From assembly GCA_020426425.1 (NCBI GenBank), contig JAGQQB010000074.1, positions 1 through 11,556 on the forward strand: a stretch of DNA of 11,556 bases, written 5' to 3'. Below, piece by piece: positions 1 through 5,915 of this stretch (the stretch's first letter is position 1; each line of letters starts with the position of its first letter). The notes below the pieces were generated by a model. That model had not been told where the DNA came from. It did not search any database and saw only the letters and a list, made by a program, of their open reading frames with translations. Origin of the DNA: Planctomycetaceae bacterium. Its GTDB lineage: Bacteria; Planctomycetota; Planctomycetia; Planctomycetales; Planctomycetaceae. Position numbers and translations under genes: made by a program.

Positions 1-25
1 GAATCCGCGAGCGGACGAACGTGGA

Positions 26-205
26 CTAGCCAGCGTTCAGCTCGGTGGCGATTTCGTTGAAGCGAGCGTTGGTGGCGGTACCAACGGCGCGGATGGCGGT
101 CAAGCAGACAATGACGATCAGAGCGAGCATCACGGCGTACTCGACAGCGGTTGGACCATCTTCTTCCTTCAGGAACGTCTTCACAGCGTCAACAAAGCGG
201 ATCAT
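26..205 (-). CDS. Flp/Fap-type (type IVb) prepilin
   Basis: A 59-residue protein with the layout of Flp/Fap pilins: a short charged leader (residues 1-17, ending KEEDG), then PTAVEYAVML and a hydrophobic helix of about 20 residues (roughly 23-43), then a short hydrophilic tail. In this family a TadV-like prepilin peptidase cuts after the Gly of 'G-[AP]-T-A-x-E-Y'. Here that is after Gly17, leaving Glu at +5 and Tyr at +6, both conserved. The mature subunit would assemble into a thin Tad/Flp adhesion pilus at the cell surface. The ATG at 205 was chosen over an upstream in-frame start (295) because an AGAGAGG ribosome-binding site lies 7 nt before it and the leader then has the usual length. 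No tad assembly genes are in view; single flp genes away from the tad cluster are common in planctomycetes (from memory). The family call is secure; its use in a pilus is inferred. Confidence 0.9.
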   Translation of the reverse strand: MIRFVDAVKTFLKEEDGPTAVEYAVMLALIVIVCLTAIRAVGTATNARFNEIATELNAG

Positions 206-556
206 CTTTCGACCTCTCTCTGGGTATTCGTCAGACAGTCTCTCACCACCGCCTGACAATGCCATAGGTGGGCAATCGCCGGGACATCCGGACAACTCTG
301 CGTCACCCTTTTTCTGAATCTGCTCAAGTGTCTTGGGGACTCCCGAAGACTTCCTTGGACACAGAAAATCTAGGTCGCACTTTCAGGTTGGCTGGGAGAT
401 TTGGGGAAACTTGGAGTTTTTTTGGAAAAATGCGGATCAGGCTCAAGTCGCCTGTCTCATGCGGGTTCCTCGACTCGCATCAAACGATGCAAGTCCCAAC
501 CGAGCGGTTTTTTCGGTGATTCCTGAAACGGGGCGGAGTAGAGCGGCGCGTCGGCA

Positions 557-585
557 TTGACCTGTACCGACAATGTGCGAACAAT
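557..585 (+). promoter_or_regulatory. Candidate sigma70-type promoter for clpP1-clpP2
   Basis: TTGACC at 557-562 matches the -35 consensus at 5 of 6 positions. AACAAT at 580-585 matches the -10 consensus at 4 of 6, with the ideal 17-nt spacer. Transcription would start near 592, leaving a leader of about 70 nt before the ATG at 664. If it is real, the GTG at 619 would also lie inside the transcript, so the promoter does not settle the start codon. No heat-shock (CIRCE or CtsR-type) operator was recognised nearby. Confidence 0.35.
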
Positions 586-622
586 CCGGGATCAAAGCGA
601 CCGGTCTGCGGGGAATCTGTGG

Positions 623-632
623 GCCGATTGGC
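623..632. repeat. GCCGATTGGC near-palindrome, copy 1
   Basis: A ten-base near-palindrome upstream of clpP1 (5' leader if the ATG at 664 is used). The same sequence recurs at 5685-5694 upstream of the MBOAT gene, and the perfect palindrome GCCAATTGGC is at 1968-1977. All three lie between genes. It could be an operator half-site pair; chance is not excluded. Confidence 0.25.
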
Positions 633-663
633 AACTCCCCTTTCGAATTCGACCTGCCCTGCA

Positions 664-1299
664 ATGTTTGACCTGAGTATAGAACGCCCTTCACCAGTTC
701 AGCCCTACAGCAATGGTGACTACACCCGCACCCGCCAGATGGGGATCGGAGATCTGCTGCTGGAGAACCGGATCATCTTTGTCGATGGTCCGATTCACGA
801 CGGCATGGCCAATCTGATTGTGATGAAGCTGCTGTACCTGCAGTCGGAGAACCGGCATCAGGACATTCACATGTACATCAATTCGCCGGGTGGTTCAGTC
901 TCCGCGACCTTGGCGATTTACGACACGATGCAGTTCATCGAATGCAAGGTGGCGACCTATTGTGTCGGACTCGCTGCCAGTGGTGCGGCGATTCTGCTGG
1001 CCGGTGGCGAGAAGGGCAAGCGTTACATCCTGCCGCATGCGAAAGTGATGATTCACCAGCCCTATGGACAAGTGGGCGGGCAGGTCTCGGACATCGAGAT
1101 TCAGGCGAAAGAGATTCTCGACACCCGCGGCGTGCTCAACGACATTCTGGCCGGACACACCGGACAACCTGTCGATGTGATCGCCCGCGATACCGAACGT
1201 GACTTCTACATGCAGCCAGCGGCCGCCAAGGAATACGGCATCATCGACGAAGTCGTCATGCGGAAGAAGAAGATTGCCGAGTCATCCGAGTCCAAGTAA
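664..1299 (+). CDS. clpP: ATP-dependent Clp protease proteolytic subunit (divergent first paralogue)
   Basis: A 211-residue ClpP, a serine peptidase (MEROPS S14) that forms the barrel-shaped core fed by ClpX, ClpA or ClpC ATPases in the cytoplasm. The catalytic triad is complete: Ser106 (GLAASGAA), His131 (VMIHQPYG) and Asp180 (DTERDFYM). The oligomerisation and substrate-binding signature INSPGGSV is at about residues 73-80. The nucleophile motif differs from the usual GQAASMGA: Leu replaces Gln, and Gly follows the Ser. The N-terminus lacks the P-x-V-x-E-x-x-x-x-G-E-R segment that forms the axial loops of standard ClpP; instead it reads DYTRTRQMGIGDLLLEN. The tail (RKKKIAESSESK) is short and charged. 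The start is uncertain: the ATG at 664 is chosen because residues coded before it (from a GTG at 619 with GGGGA upstream) do not look conserved, although the ATG itself has no clear Shine-Dalgarno. A second clpP follows after 71 bp, probably in the same transcript. Function is secure; the exact start is not. Confidence 0.93.
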   Translation: MFDLSIERPSPVQPYSNGDYTRTRQMGIGDLLLENRIIFVDGPIHDGMANLIVMKLLYLQSENRHQDIHMYINSPGGSVSATLAIYDTMQFIECKVATYCVGLAASGAAILLAGGEKGKRYILPHAKVMIHQPYGQVGGQVSDIEIQAKEILDTRGVLNDILAGHTGQPVDVIARDTERDFYMQPAAAKEYGIIDEVVMRKKKIAESSESK

Positions 1300-1370
1300 C
1301 TGGTCGGACGCCTCCGTGCCGCGGCCCCTCCCCCAATCCCTGAATCACCGCTTCCAGAAGTATTCGATCC

Positions 1371-1967
1371 ATGTCAAATCTTGTCCCATTTGTTGTTGAG
1401 AAGTCCGGCCGCGAAGAGCGGGCGATGGACATCTACAGTCGGCTGCTCAAAGACCGCATCATCTTCCTCGGCACGCAGGTCAACGACACCATGGCGAACC
1501 TGATCGTCGCCCAATTGCTGTACTTGCAGTTCGAAGATCCCAAGTCCGACATCCACATGTACGTGAACTCACCGGGCGGTTCAGTGACGGCTGGCCTGGC
1601 GATTTACGACACCATGCAGTACATCACCTGCGATGTCGCCACTTACTGCATCGGCCAGGCGGCGAGCATGGGCGCGGTGCTGTTGGCTGCCGGTGCAGCA
1701 GGGAAGCGTCATGCCCTGCCCAACGCCCGCATCATGATCCACCAACCACTCGCAGGCATGGAAGGGACGGCGACCGAACTGGAGATTCACGCCAAGGAGG
1801 TCATTAAAGTGAAGCGGAAACTCAACGAGATTCTGCTCAAACATACCGGCCAGACCCTCGAACAGATCGAGAAGGATACAGACCGCGACAACTTCATGGA
1901 TGCGGAGACCGCACGGAACTACGGTCTGGTCGACTCTGTCCTGGAACGCCTGCCACACGGCACGTAA
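1371..1967 (+). CDS. clpP: ATP-dependent Clp protease proteolytic subunit (canonical second paralogue)
   Basis: A 198-residue ClpP close to the family's usual length of about 195-205. It has the standard N-terminus (LVPFVVEKSGREERAMDIYS, residues 4-23), which in well-studied ClpPs forms the axial gate that meets the ATPase. The triad is Ser99 (GQAASMGA), His124 (MIHQPL) and Asp173 (DTDRDNFM). YVNSPGGSVTAG (about 64-75) is the Gly-rich strand that holds the substrate backbone. The ATG at 1371 is preceded by a weak AGAAG. It lies 71 bp after the first clpP with no terminator seen between them, so co-transcription is likely. The paralogues are clearly divergent, which fits two specialised rings or a mixed tetradecamer rather than a recent duplication. 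No clpX or tig gene is adjacent. Confidence in the identity is very high; the division of labour is inferred. Confidence 0.97.
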   Translation: MSNLVPFVVEKSGREERAMDIYSRLLKDRIIFLGTQVNDTMANLIVAQLLYLQFEDPKSDIHMYVNSPGGSVTAGLAIYDTMQYITCDVATYCIGQAASMGAVLLAAGAAGKRHALPNARIMIHQPLAGMEGTATELEIHAKEVIKVKRKLNEILLKHTGQTLEQIEKDTDRDNFMDAETARNYGLVDSVLERLPHGT

Positions 1968-1977
1968 GCCAATTGGC
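1968..1977. repeat. GCCAATTGGC perfect palindrome, copy 2
   Basis: A perfect 10-bp palindrome starting directly after the clpP TAA stop. It has no loop, so it is not a hairpin terminator; a dyad protein-binding site is possible. Related near-palindromes are at 623-632 and 5685-5694. Confidence 0.25.
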
Positions 1978-2048
1978 GACACAAACGTAGATCACTGATG
2001 GAACAGTGCCCCAGCTGATTGCCCATGCCAGCTGAACCCGGAACATGG

Positions 2049-3038
2049 ATGCTCCTCTCCTGGTCACAGCGCACACGATGTGCAGCGCTGCTGGCTTGGC
2101 TGGGGCTCTGCGCGGGCTGTGCCGGTCGCGGCAATCTCGATCTGCTGGAATCGCAACTCCGAGAACAAGAATCTCTCCTGCGACATGCACGCAGCGAGGT
2201 GACTGAGTTGCAGTCTCAACTGGCCATCGCTCGACGTGAGCAGGAACTCCTGCAGGCGCAGTTGACGAGTGAGATGCCGCGGGCTGGGATCGAAACCGTC
2301 CAGGCGTTCGCTGCTGCGCAAGGGATCAAGTTCCATTCCCTGCTGACGGCCATGCAAGATGTCGATGGTCAACCAGGGGATGATCAGCTGCACGTCCTGC
2401 TGTTCCCTCACGATGCCGACGGCGATCTCGTGAAGCTCTCCGGCGAACTGGAAGTCGAACTATTCGATCCGGGCCATGAGGGCGGAATGGAACGGATCGG
2501 ACGCTGGCGGTATTCGAATGCCGAAAGTCAGGAACTGTGGTACAACGGATTCCTCTCCTCCGGTTTCCAGCTCGATCTGCCCCTGTCAACACTACCACGC
2601 GGCAACAAACTCGTTGTGCACGGACGCCTGAAAACCCCCGATGGGCGCCAGTTCGACGCATCGCACACCGTGAGCACGGCGGGCAGTGGGCCCCAATCGG
2701 GCACCAGTCCCGAGTATCTTGCGCCTCCGCGCGCGACTTTGAGTGAACGCGCTCAGCCCAAGCCTGCCGACGCAAGCCGTGAGATTCAGCCAGCCAGCTT
2801 CACATTCTCCGACGATGCCACAATTGATCGACCGGTCCCCGATCCGTTTTCCGGACCGGTGAGCATCTCATCGTCGCCAGATCATTCCGGGGACGCCACT
2901 GCCAACAAACCGCGCGCGTTGCCATCGCGGGCAGGAGAACCAGCTCCAGTCCGTGAGTTGTCCGGCCCGTCTCCCTTCCCCAGTGGTCTGCAAACCTCTG
3001 ATCGCTGGACCGATGACACGCTGCCCGTCGTCCGGTAA
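2049..3038 (+). CDS. Putative lipoprotein with coiled coil and planctomycete-type beta domain
   Basis: A 329-residue protein of unknown function. Residues 1-24 look like a lipoprotein signal: two Arg, a hydrophobic stretch (AALLAWLGL), then CAGC with Cys24 as the likely lipidated residue. The lipobox is imperfect because Cys is at -3. Residues about 30-74 (ESQLREQESLLRHARSEV and onward) form a Leu/Gln/Glu-rich coiled coil. Residues about 80-200 look like a compact beta domain with DVDGQPGDD, VLLFPHDADGDLV, GRWRYSNAES and a closing 'VVHGRLKTPDGRQFDASH'. From memory, a 'D-x-D-G-x-P-G-D-D ... DA-x-G' domain of this kind recurs in planctomycete envelope proteins, but I cannot name a family. Residues about 200-329 are Pro/Ser/Asp-rich and probably disordered. 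The start at 2049 gives the best signal sequence, with GGA six bases upstream; ATG 2025 and TTG 2019 are in-frame alternatives. It lies 81 bp after clpP, possibly read from the same transcript, and converges with the next gene. Confidence 0.75.
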   Translation: MLLSWSQRTRCAALLAWLGLCAGCAGRGNLDLLESQLREQESLLRHARSEVTELQSQLAIARREQELLQAQLTSEMPRAGIETVQAFAAAQGIKFHSLLTAMQDVDGQPGDDQLHVLLFPHDADGDLVKLSGELEVELFDPGHEGGMERIGRWRYSNAESQELWYNGFLSSGFQLDLPLSTLPRGNKLVVHGRLKTPDGRQFDASHTVSTAGSGPQSGTSPEYLAPPRATLSERAQPKPADASREIQPASFTFSDDATIDRPVPDPFSGPVSISSSPDHSGDATANKPRALPSRAGEPAPVRELSGPSPFPSGLQTSDRWTDDTLPVVR

Positions 3039-3084
3039 CAGACTGTTCGAGAAGAGGCCCGCTCCGCAGGGTGTGGACAGAGCT

Positions 3085-3116
3085 GTTGTCGCACAATGCC
3101 GTTGTCGCACGATGCT
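3085..3116. repeat. Imperfect 16-bp tandem repeat at the convergent gene junction
   Basis: Two adjacent 16-bp units, GTTGTCGCACAATGCC (3085-3100) and GTTGTCGCACGATGCT (3101-3116), identical at 14 of 16 positions. The second unit runs into the stop codon of the minus-strand SGNH gene (3115-3117). The 76-bp gap between the two converging stops holds no strong hairpin plus T-run, so I call no intrinsic terminator here. Confidence 0.7.
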
Positions 3117-4227
3117 ACCGCACCGCCGACTGATCGCCGCTCGCGTAGCGTGTCTCGGGCGTAAATCGCGATGGGACCAACTTGCGGTCATGATGCTCAA
3201 CCAGTGGCCCTAACGGAAGCCAATGGGCCAGGTACTGACTGTAGAGAGCTGCGCCCTGCTGCGTGAGATGCAATCCATCCGGCAGCATCTCAGGGGTGAC
3301 GCCGGCGGGGTGACGACAGTCCATCAAGGTGAATTGTCTCGCCCGCGCCAATTCAACAAGCTGCGGATCAAGTTCATATTCCTGCTGCAGCGGCATCGCG
3401 ATCAAGACGACTTCAACATGCGCACGCTGCGCCTGGTCGATGAGTTGGCTCAAGCGTTCGTAGGTGGGCTGCGGTGCTTCGCCAGCTGCTGTGTCCCGCC
3501 CCTGCTTTGATGCCTTCGTCCGCACATTGAGTTCATTGCTGGCCAACTGGTAGCCTGGGATCAACGAACCCAGGATGCGACGCTGAACGCGATCTCGATT
3601 CGCACAGGTCGCGAACAGGCGCGCGGCCGCGAATTGACTCCAGTCCTCCACACCATGCAGATCGAAGCGGGCCAGTGTGCGTAGATCGTCACTGCCACAG
3701 CCGTAGAACCGCGCGAGACGCTGTGGCACCCTGGATGGACCATCGGTCAACTGTTGGTCACCAAACCCAATCAGCAGCATGTCCGGCGCCTTGCCACGGT
3801 CCACGACAAAGTTGCTGTACAAATACGCCCACTCACTGATCCGCGTGTTATCTGGGAAGAGTTTGAGCAGTTCGACCGGCAGCGAACGATCCTGAATGGC
3901 GCGTCGAAACGCGTCGTCATCGATGCCGTGCCGAGTCATCGAATTGCCGAGCATCAGGATCTGGACTGGTGCATTGGACACAGCCTCAATGGCGGTCGCG
4001 CCGCTGCGTCGCTGTTCGGCGATGGCCAGCGACTCGGACCGATATCTCAGCTGCGAGGTGATGTTTGCGAAGTCGCGGAGATGCTGAATGTCGACTGACA
4101 GCCAGCCTTCCATCCCCGTGATGGCACACTCAACTGCGACCAACACGACAAACAGCATCCCCACGACCTTGAGTTCGGTGCGAAGGATGGTGTCGCCAGC
4201 GTTGGGAGATTGGGCGTGAGCGCTCAT
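3115..4227 (-). CDS. Membrane-anchored SGNH-hydrolase-fold protein, partner of the MBOAT acyltransferase
   Basis: A 370-residue protein with one N-terminal membrane segment (about 21-37, VVGMLFVVLVAVECAI) and a large, presumably extracytoplasmic, domain. The SGNH fold is indicated by block I, ILMLGNSMTRHG, with Ser96 as the candidate nucleophile in G-N-S rather than G-D-S. A C-terminal block V, LPDGLHLTQQG, supplies Asp317 and His320 of the triad. LLIGFGDQQLTDG (about 151-163) lies where other SGNH blocks are expected. It starts 11 bp after the MBOAT stop and is almost certainly co-transcribed with it. In AlgI/AlgJ, PatA/PatB and related systems, such a protein takes the acyl group delivered by the MBOAT protein and esterifies a polysaccharide or peptidoglycan outside the membrane. 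The same role is inferred here; the substrate is unknown. The ATG at 4227 is chosen because the frame upstream (to 4353) overlaps the MBOAT gene and does not look like a signal. Confidence 0.8.
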   Translation of the reverse strand: MSAHAQSPNAGDTILRTELKVVGMLFVVLVAVECAITGMEGWLSVDIQHLRDFANITSQLRYRSESLAIAEQRRSGATAIEAVSNAPVQILMLGNSMTRHGIDDDAFRRAIQDRSLPVELLKLFPDNTRISEWAYLYSNFVVDRGKAPDMLLIGFGDQQLTDGPSRVPQRLARFYGCGSDDLRTLARFDLHGVEDWSQFAAARLFATCANRDRVQRRILGSLIPGYQLASNELNVRTKASKQGRDTAAGEAPQPTYERLSQLIDQAQRAHVEVVLIAMPLQQEYELDPQLVELARARQFTLMDCRHPAGVTPEMLPDGLHLTQQGAALYSQYLAHWLPLGPLVEHHDRKLVPSRFTPETRYASGDQSAVR

Positions 4228-4238
4228 AATCGGCCGCG

Positions 4239-5654
4239 CTAGAACTGAAAGTAAATGAATTCCGCCGGCGCTGGGGGCGGGAAGAAGACCATCATCAACA
4301 TCAGATAGGCATACACTGCCGTCCGCCAGCCCCAGTGGATCTGCGTGATCCACATCGGATCGTGATGCTCATCGAACCACCATTCCAACAGCAGCAGCGG
4401 CACGCAGAAGAAGATGATCAAACCCAGGATCGTCTGCGCCAGGGCCGACATTGGTCCCCAGGTGCCAAGTTGTCCCAGCATCGCCAGCGCCTGCGTCAGC
4501 GACTCCGCCCGGAAGAACAGCCAGGCGAAGCAGACGAAGTGAAACATCAGGATCATCTGCGGCAGTCGGCCCACAAACGATGGCCGCTGTGAGACCTTGG
4601 TGCGACCATCTCCCAGTGCCCGGTAGCCGCATAACAGCAGTCCATGGATGGCTCCCCAGACGATGAAGGTCCAATTCGCCCCGTGCCACAAGCCCCCCAG
4701 CAGCATCGTCAGCATCAAATTGCGATAGGTCGCGAACGTGCCGCCCCGATTGCCTCCCAGCGGAATGTACAGGTAGTCCCGCAACCACTGCGACAGGCTG
4801 ATGTGCCAGCGGCGCCAGAAGTCGCTCGGCGAGATGGCGAAGTACGGCATGTGGAAGTTCGCCATCAGGTCGAAACCGAGCCACTTGGAGACGCCGCGAG
4901 CAATGGCCGAATACCCTGAGAAGTCGCCATAAATCTGAAACGCGAACGCGTACACGCCAAGCATCACTTCCCAGCCGGACAACTCAACCGCGTCGCGTGC
5001 GAAGATGGTGTTCGCCAACGGAGCCATGTTGTCGGCGATGACCACCTTGCGGAACATCCCGCTGATCACCAGATACAGTCCATCGCGAAAGTCGATCGCG
5101 GTCGGGCGTCGGTCGGCGAGCACCTGTGGCAGGAAGTGACTCGCCCGCTCGATCGGACCGGCGACCAGTTGCGGGAAGAACGCGACATAGACGGCAAAGT
5201 CCAGCAATTGATCAGTCGCTTTACAATCCCCCCGGTACACGTCGATCGTGTAGCTCATCGTCTGAAACGTATAGAACGAGATCCCCACCGGGAGGATGAT
5301 GCTCAGCGTCGGGATCATCGCTGGCGCGCCAACGGACTGCAGCAGTGCGGCGAGTTCCTTCGCGAAGAATCCGTAGTATTTGAAGAATGCGAGCAGCCCC
5401 AGATTCACCGCCATGGAGACGAACAACAGCAGTCGCTTCCGGGACAGCAAATGCGTCCGCTCGATCGCCAGTGCCACGCAGTAGTCAACCAACGTGGAGA
5501 ACAGAATCAGCCCCAGAAATCGCCAGTCCCAGCAGCCGTAGAAGAAGTAGCTGGCGATCAACAGCAGAACGTTCTGTCCACGATGCCGCAACTGCTGATA
5601 CAACACCAGCACCACGACAAAAAACAACCAGAACCCAAAACTGTTGAACAGCAC
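4239..5654 (-). CDS. MBOAT family membrane-bound O-acyltransferase (AlgI/PatA-like)
   Basis: A 471-residue polytopic membrane protein, the normal size for AlgI-type MBOATs. It starts MLFNSFGFWLFF, as many family members do, and has about ten hydrophobic segments. Family landmarks are PVGISFYTFQTMSY (about 122-135), FFPQLVAGPIER (about 159-170), the DFWRRWHISLS block (278-288, His284) and the catalytic-site block LGGLWHGANW (319-328), where His324 is the conserved MBOAT histidine. The protein is expected to move an acetyl or other acyl group from a cytoplasmic donor across the inner membrane to an extracytoplasmic acceptor enzyme, here the SGNH protein encoded 11 bp downstream. The start is a GTG, supported by a strong AGGGAGGT ten bases upstream. 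No alginate, cellulose or other polymer genes flank it, so AlgI is only the nearest familiar name. Other possible acceptors are an exopolysaccharide, a cell-wall polymer or a glycolipid. Confidence 0.93.
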   Translation of the reverse strand: MLFNSFGFWLFFVVVLVLYQQLRHRGQNVLLLIASYFFYGCWDWRFLGLILFSTLVDYCVALAIERTHLLSRKRLLLFVSMAVNLGLLAFFKYYGFFAKELAALLQSVGAPAMIPTLSIILPVGISFYTFQTMSYTIDVYRGDCKATDQLLDFAVYVAFFPQLVAGPIERASHFLPQVLADRRPTAIDFRDGLYLVISGMFRKVVIADNMAPLANTIFARDAVELSGWEVMLGVYAFAFQIYGDFSGYSAIARGVSKWLGFDLMANFHMPYFAISPSDFWRRWHISLSQWLRDYLYIPLGGNRGGTFATYRNLMLTMLLGGLWHGANWTFIVWGAIHGLLLCGYRALGDGRTKVSQRPSFVGRLPQMILMFHFVCFAWLFFRAESLTQALAMLGQLGTWGPMSALAQTILGLIIFFCVPLLLLEWWFDEHHDPMWITQIHWGWRTAVYAYLMLMMVFFPPPAPAEFIYFQF

Positions 5655-5684
5655 GCTGCTGCTACCTCCCTGTGAATCACGCTG

Positions 5685-5694
5685 GCCGATTGGC
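5685..5694. repeat. GCCGATTGGC near-palindrome, copy 3
   Basis: Identical to the copy at 623-632. It lies about 30 bp upstream of the MBOAT start codon, just beyond its Shine-Dalgarno, in the leader or promoter of the minus-strand operon. A regulatory role is only a suggestion. Confidence 0.25.
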
Positions 5695-5740
5695 GCAGCG
5701 CAGACCGCATCCCTGCAGGTGCCGGGAGGCTATCAGCGAA

Positions 5741-5760
5741 GCGATTTTGGGGTCAATCGC
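5741..5760. promoter_or_regulatory. Inverted repeat GCGATT-N8-AATCGC
   Basis: A perfect 6-bp inverted repeat with an 8-base spacer in the divergent MBOAT/GGT region. It overlaps the best -35-like sequence for the MBOAT operon, which is where a repressor site could act. A similar arrangement (CGATTC-N8-GAATCG) is at 7714-7733. No T-run follows on either strand, so it is not a terminator. Confidence 0.3.
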
Positions 5761-5915
5761 AGTTCAAACCGCCCGGTCGATCGCCCACTGACGACGAGTC
5801 CGCATCGACAGATCCCCGGAATGTGCGAATCACCCGACAATTGTCCGCGCCAGAGCCTTGTCGTGCGGAGCAAACTCGGGAGAATGGGGCTGGTTCTGGA
5901 GAGGAAGTGTCGTCG

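Larger units (their letters stand above)
206..663. other. Divergent intergenic spacer between flp and the clpP pair
   Basis: About 460 bp with no convincing gene; open frames here are short, on both strands, and look unlike proteins. It holds the flp ribosome-binding site (at 213-219 on the minus strand), a T-run followed by an A-run at 417-430 (TTTTTTTGGAAAAA, possibly curved DNA), a small perfect hairpin GCATC-aaac-GATGC at 477-490, a candidate promoter at 557-585 for the clpP genes, a GCCGATTGGC near-palindrome at 623-632, and a perfect TCGAATTCGA palindrome at 643-652. I found no clear promoter for flp on the minus strand. If clpP1 actually starts at the GTG at 619, the last 45 bp are coding. 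Confidence 0.6.
5655..5915. other. Divergent intergenic region between the MBOAT operon and the GGT gene
   Basis: A 261-bp region that must hold promoters for both directions. It contains the strong minus-strand ribosome-binding site for the MBOAT gene, GCCGATTGGC at 5685-5694 and the inverted repeat GCGATT-N8-AATCGC at 5741-5760. On the minus strand TTGACC (5756-5751) could be a -35 element for the MBOAT operon, overlapping the inverted repeat; the paired -10 (GATAGC, 16-nt spacer) is poor. I found no clear promoter toward the GGT gene. An in-frame GTG at 5823 could extend the GGT protein into this region, but the residues there do not look like part of a secreted protein. Confidence 0.5.

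Noticed and set aside
477..490. Hairpin GCATC-aaac-GATGC as a terminator
   Set aside because: The stem is only 5 bp and no T-run follows on either strand.
499..517. ACCGA ... TCGGT with a T-run as a terminator
   Set aside because: The T-run is inside the loop rather than after the stem, and the stem is only 5 bp.
443..694. An 83-codon minus-strand frame in the flp/clpP spacer
   Set aside because: No ribosome-binding site, no hydrophobic or domain pattern, and it overlaps the clpP1 start.
1993..2008. CACTG-N6-CAGTG after clpP as an intrinsic terminator, and the nearby CCAGCTG direct repeat (2011-2017, 2028-2034)
   Set aside because: The short stem has no following T-run; the 7-bp repeats are within chance expectation.
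3115..5654. Alginate biosynthesis locus
   Set aside because: Only the acyltransferase-type pair is present; no alginate polymerase, epimerase or export genes are seen.
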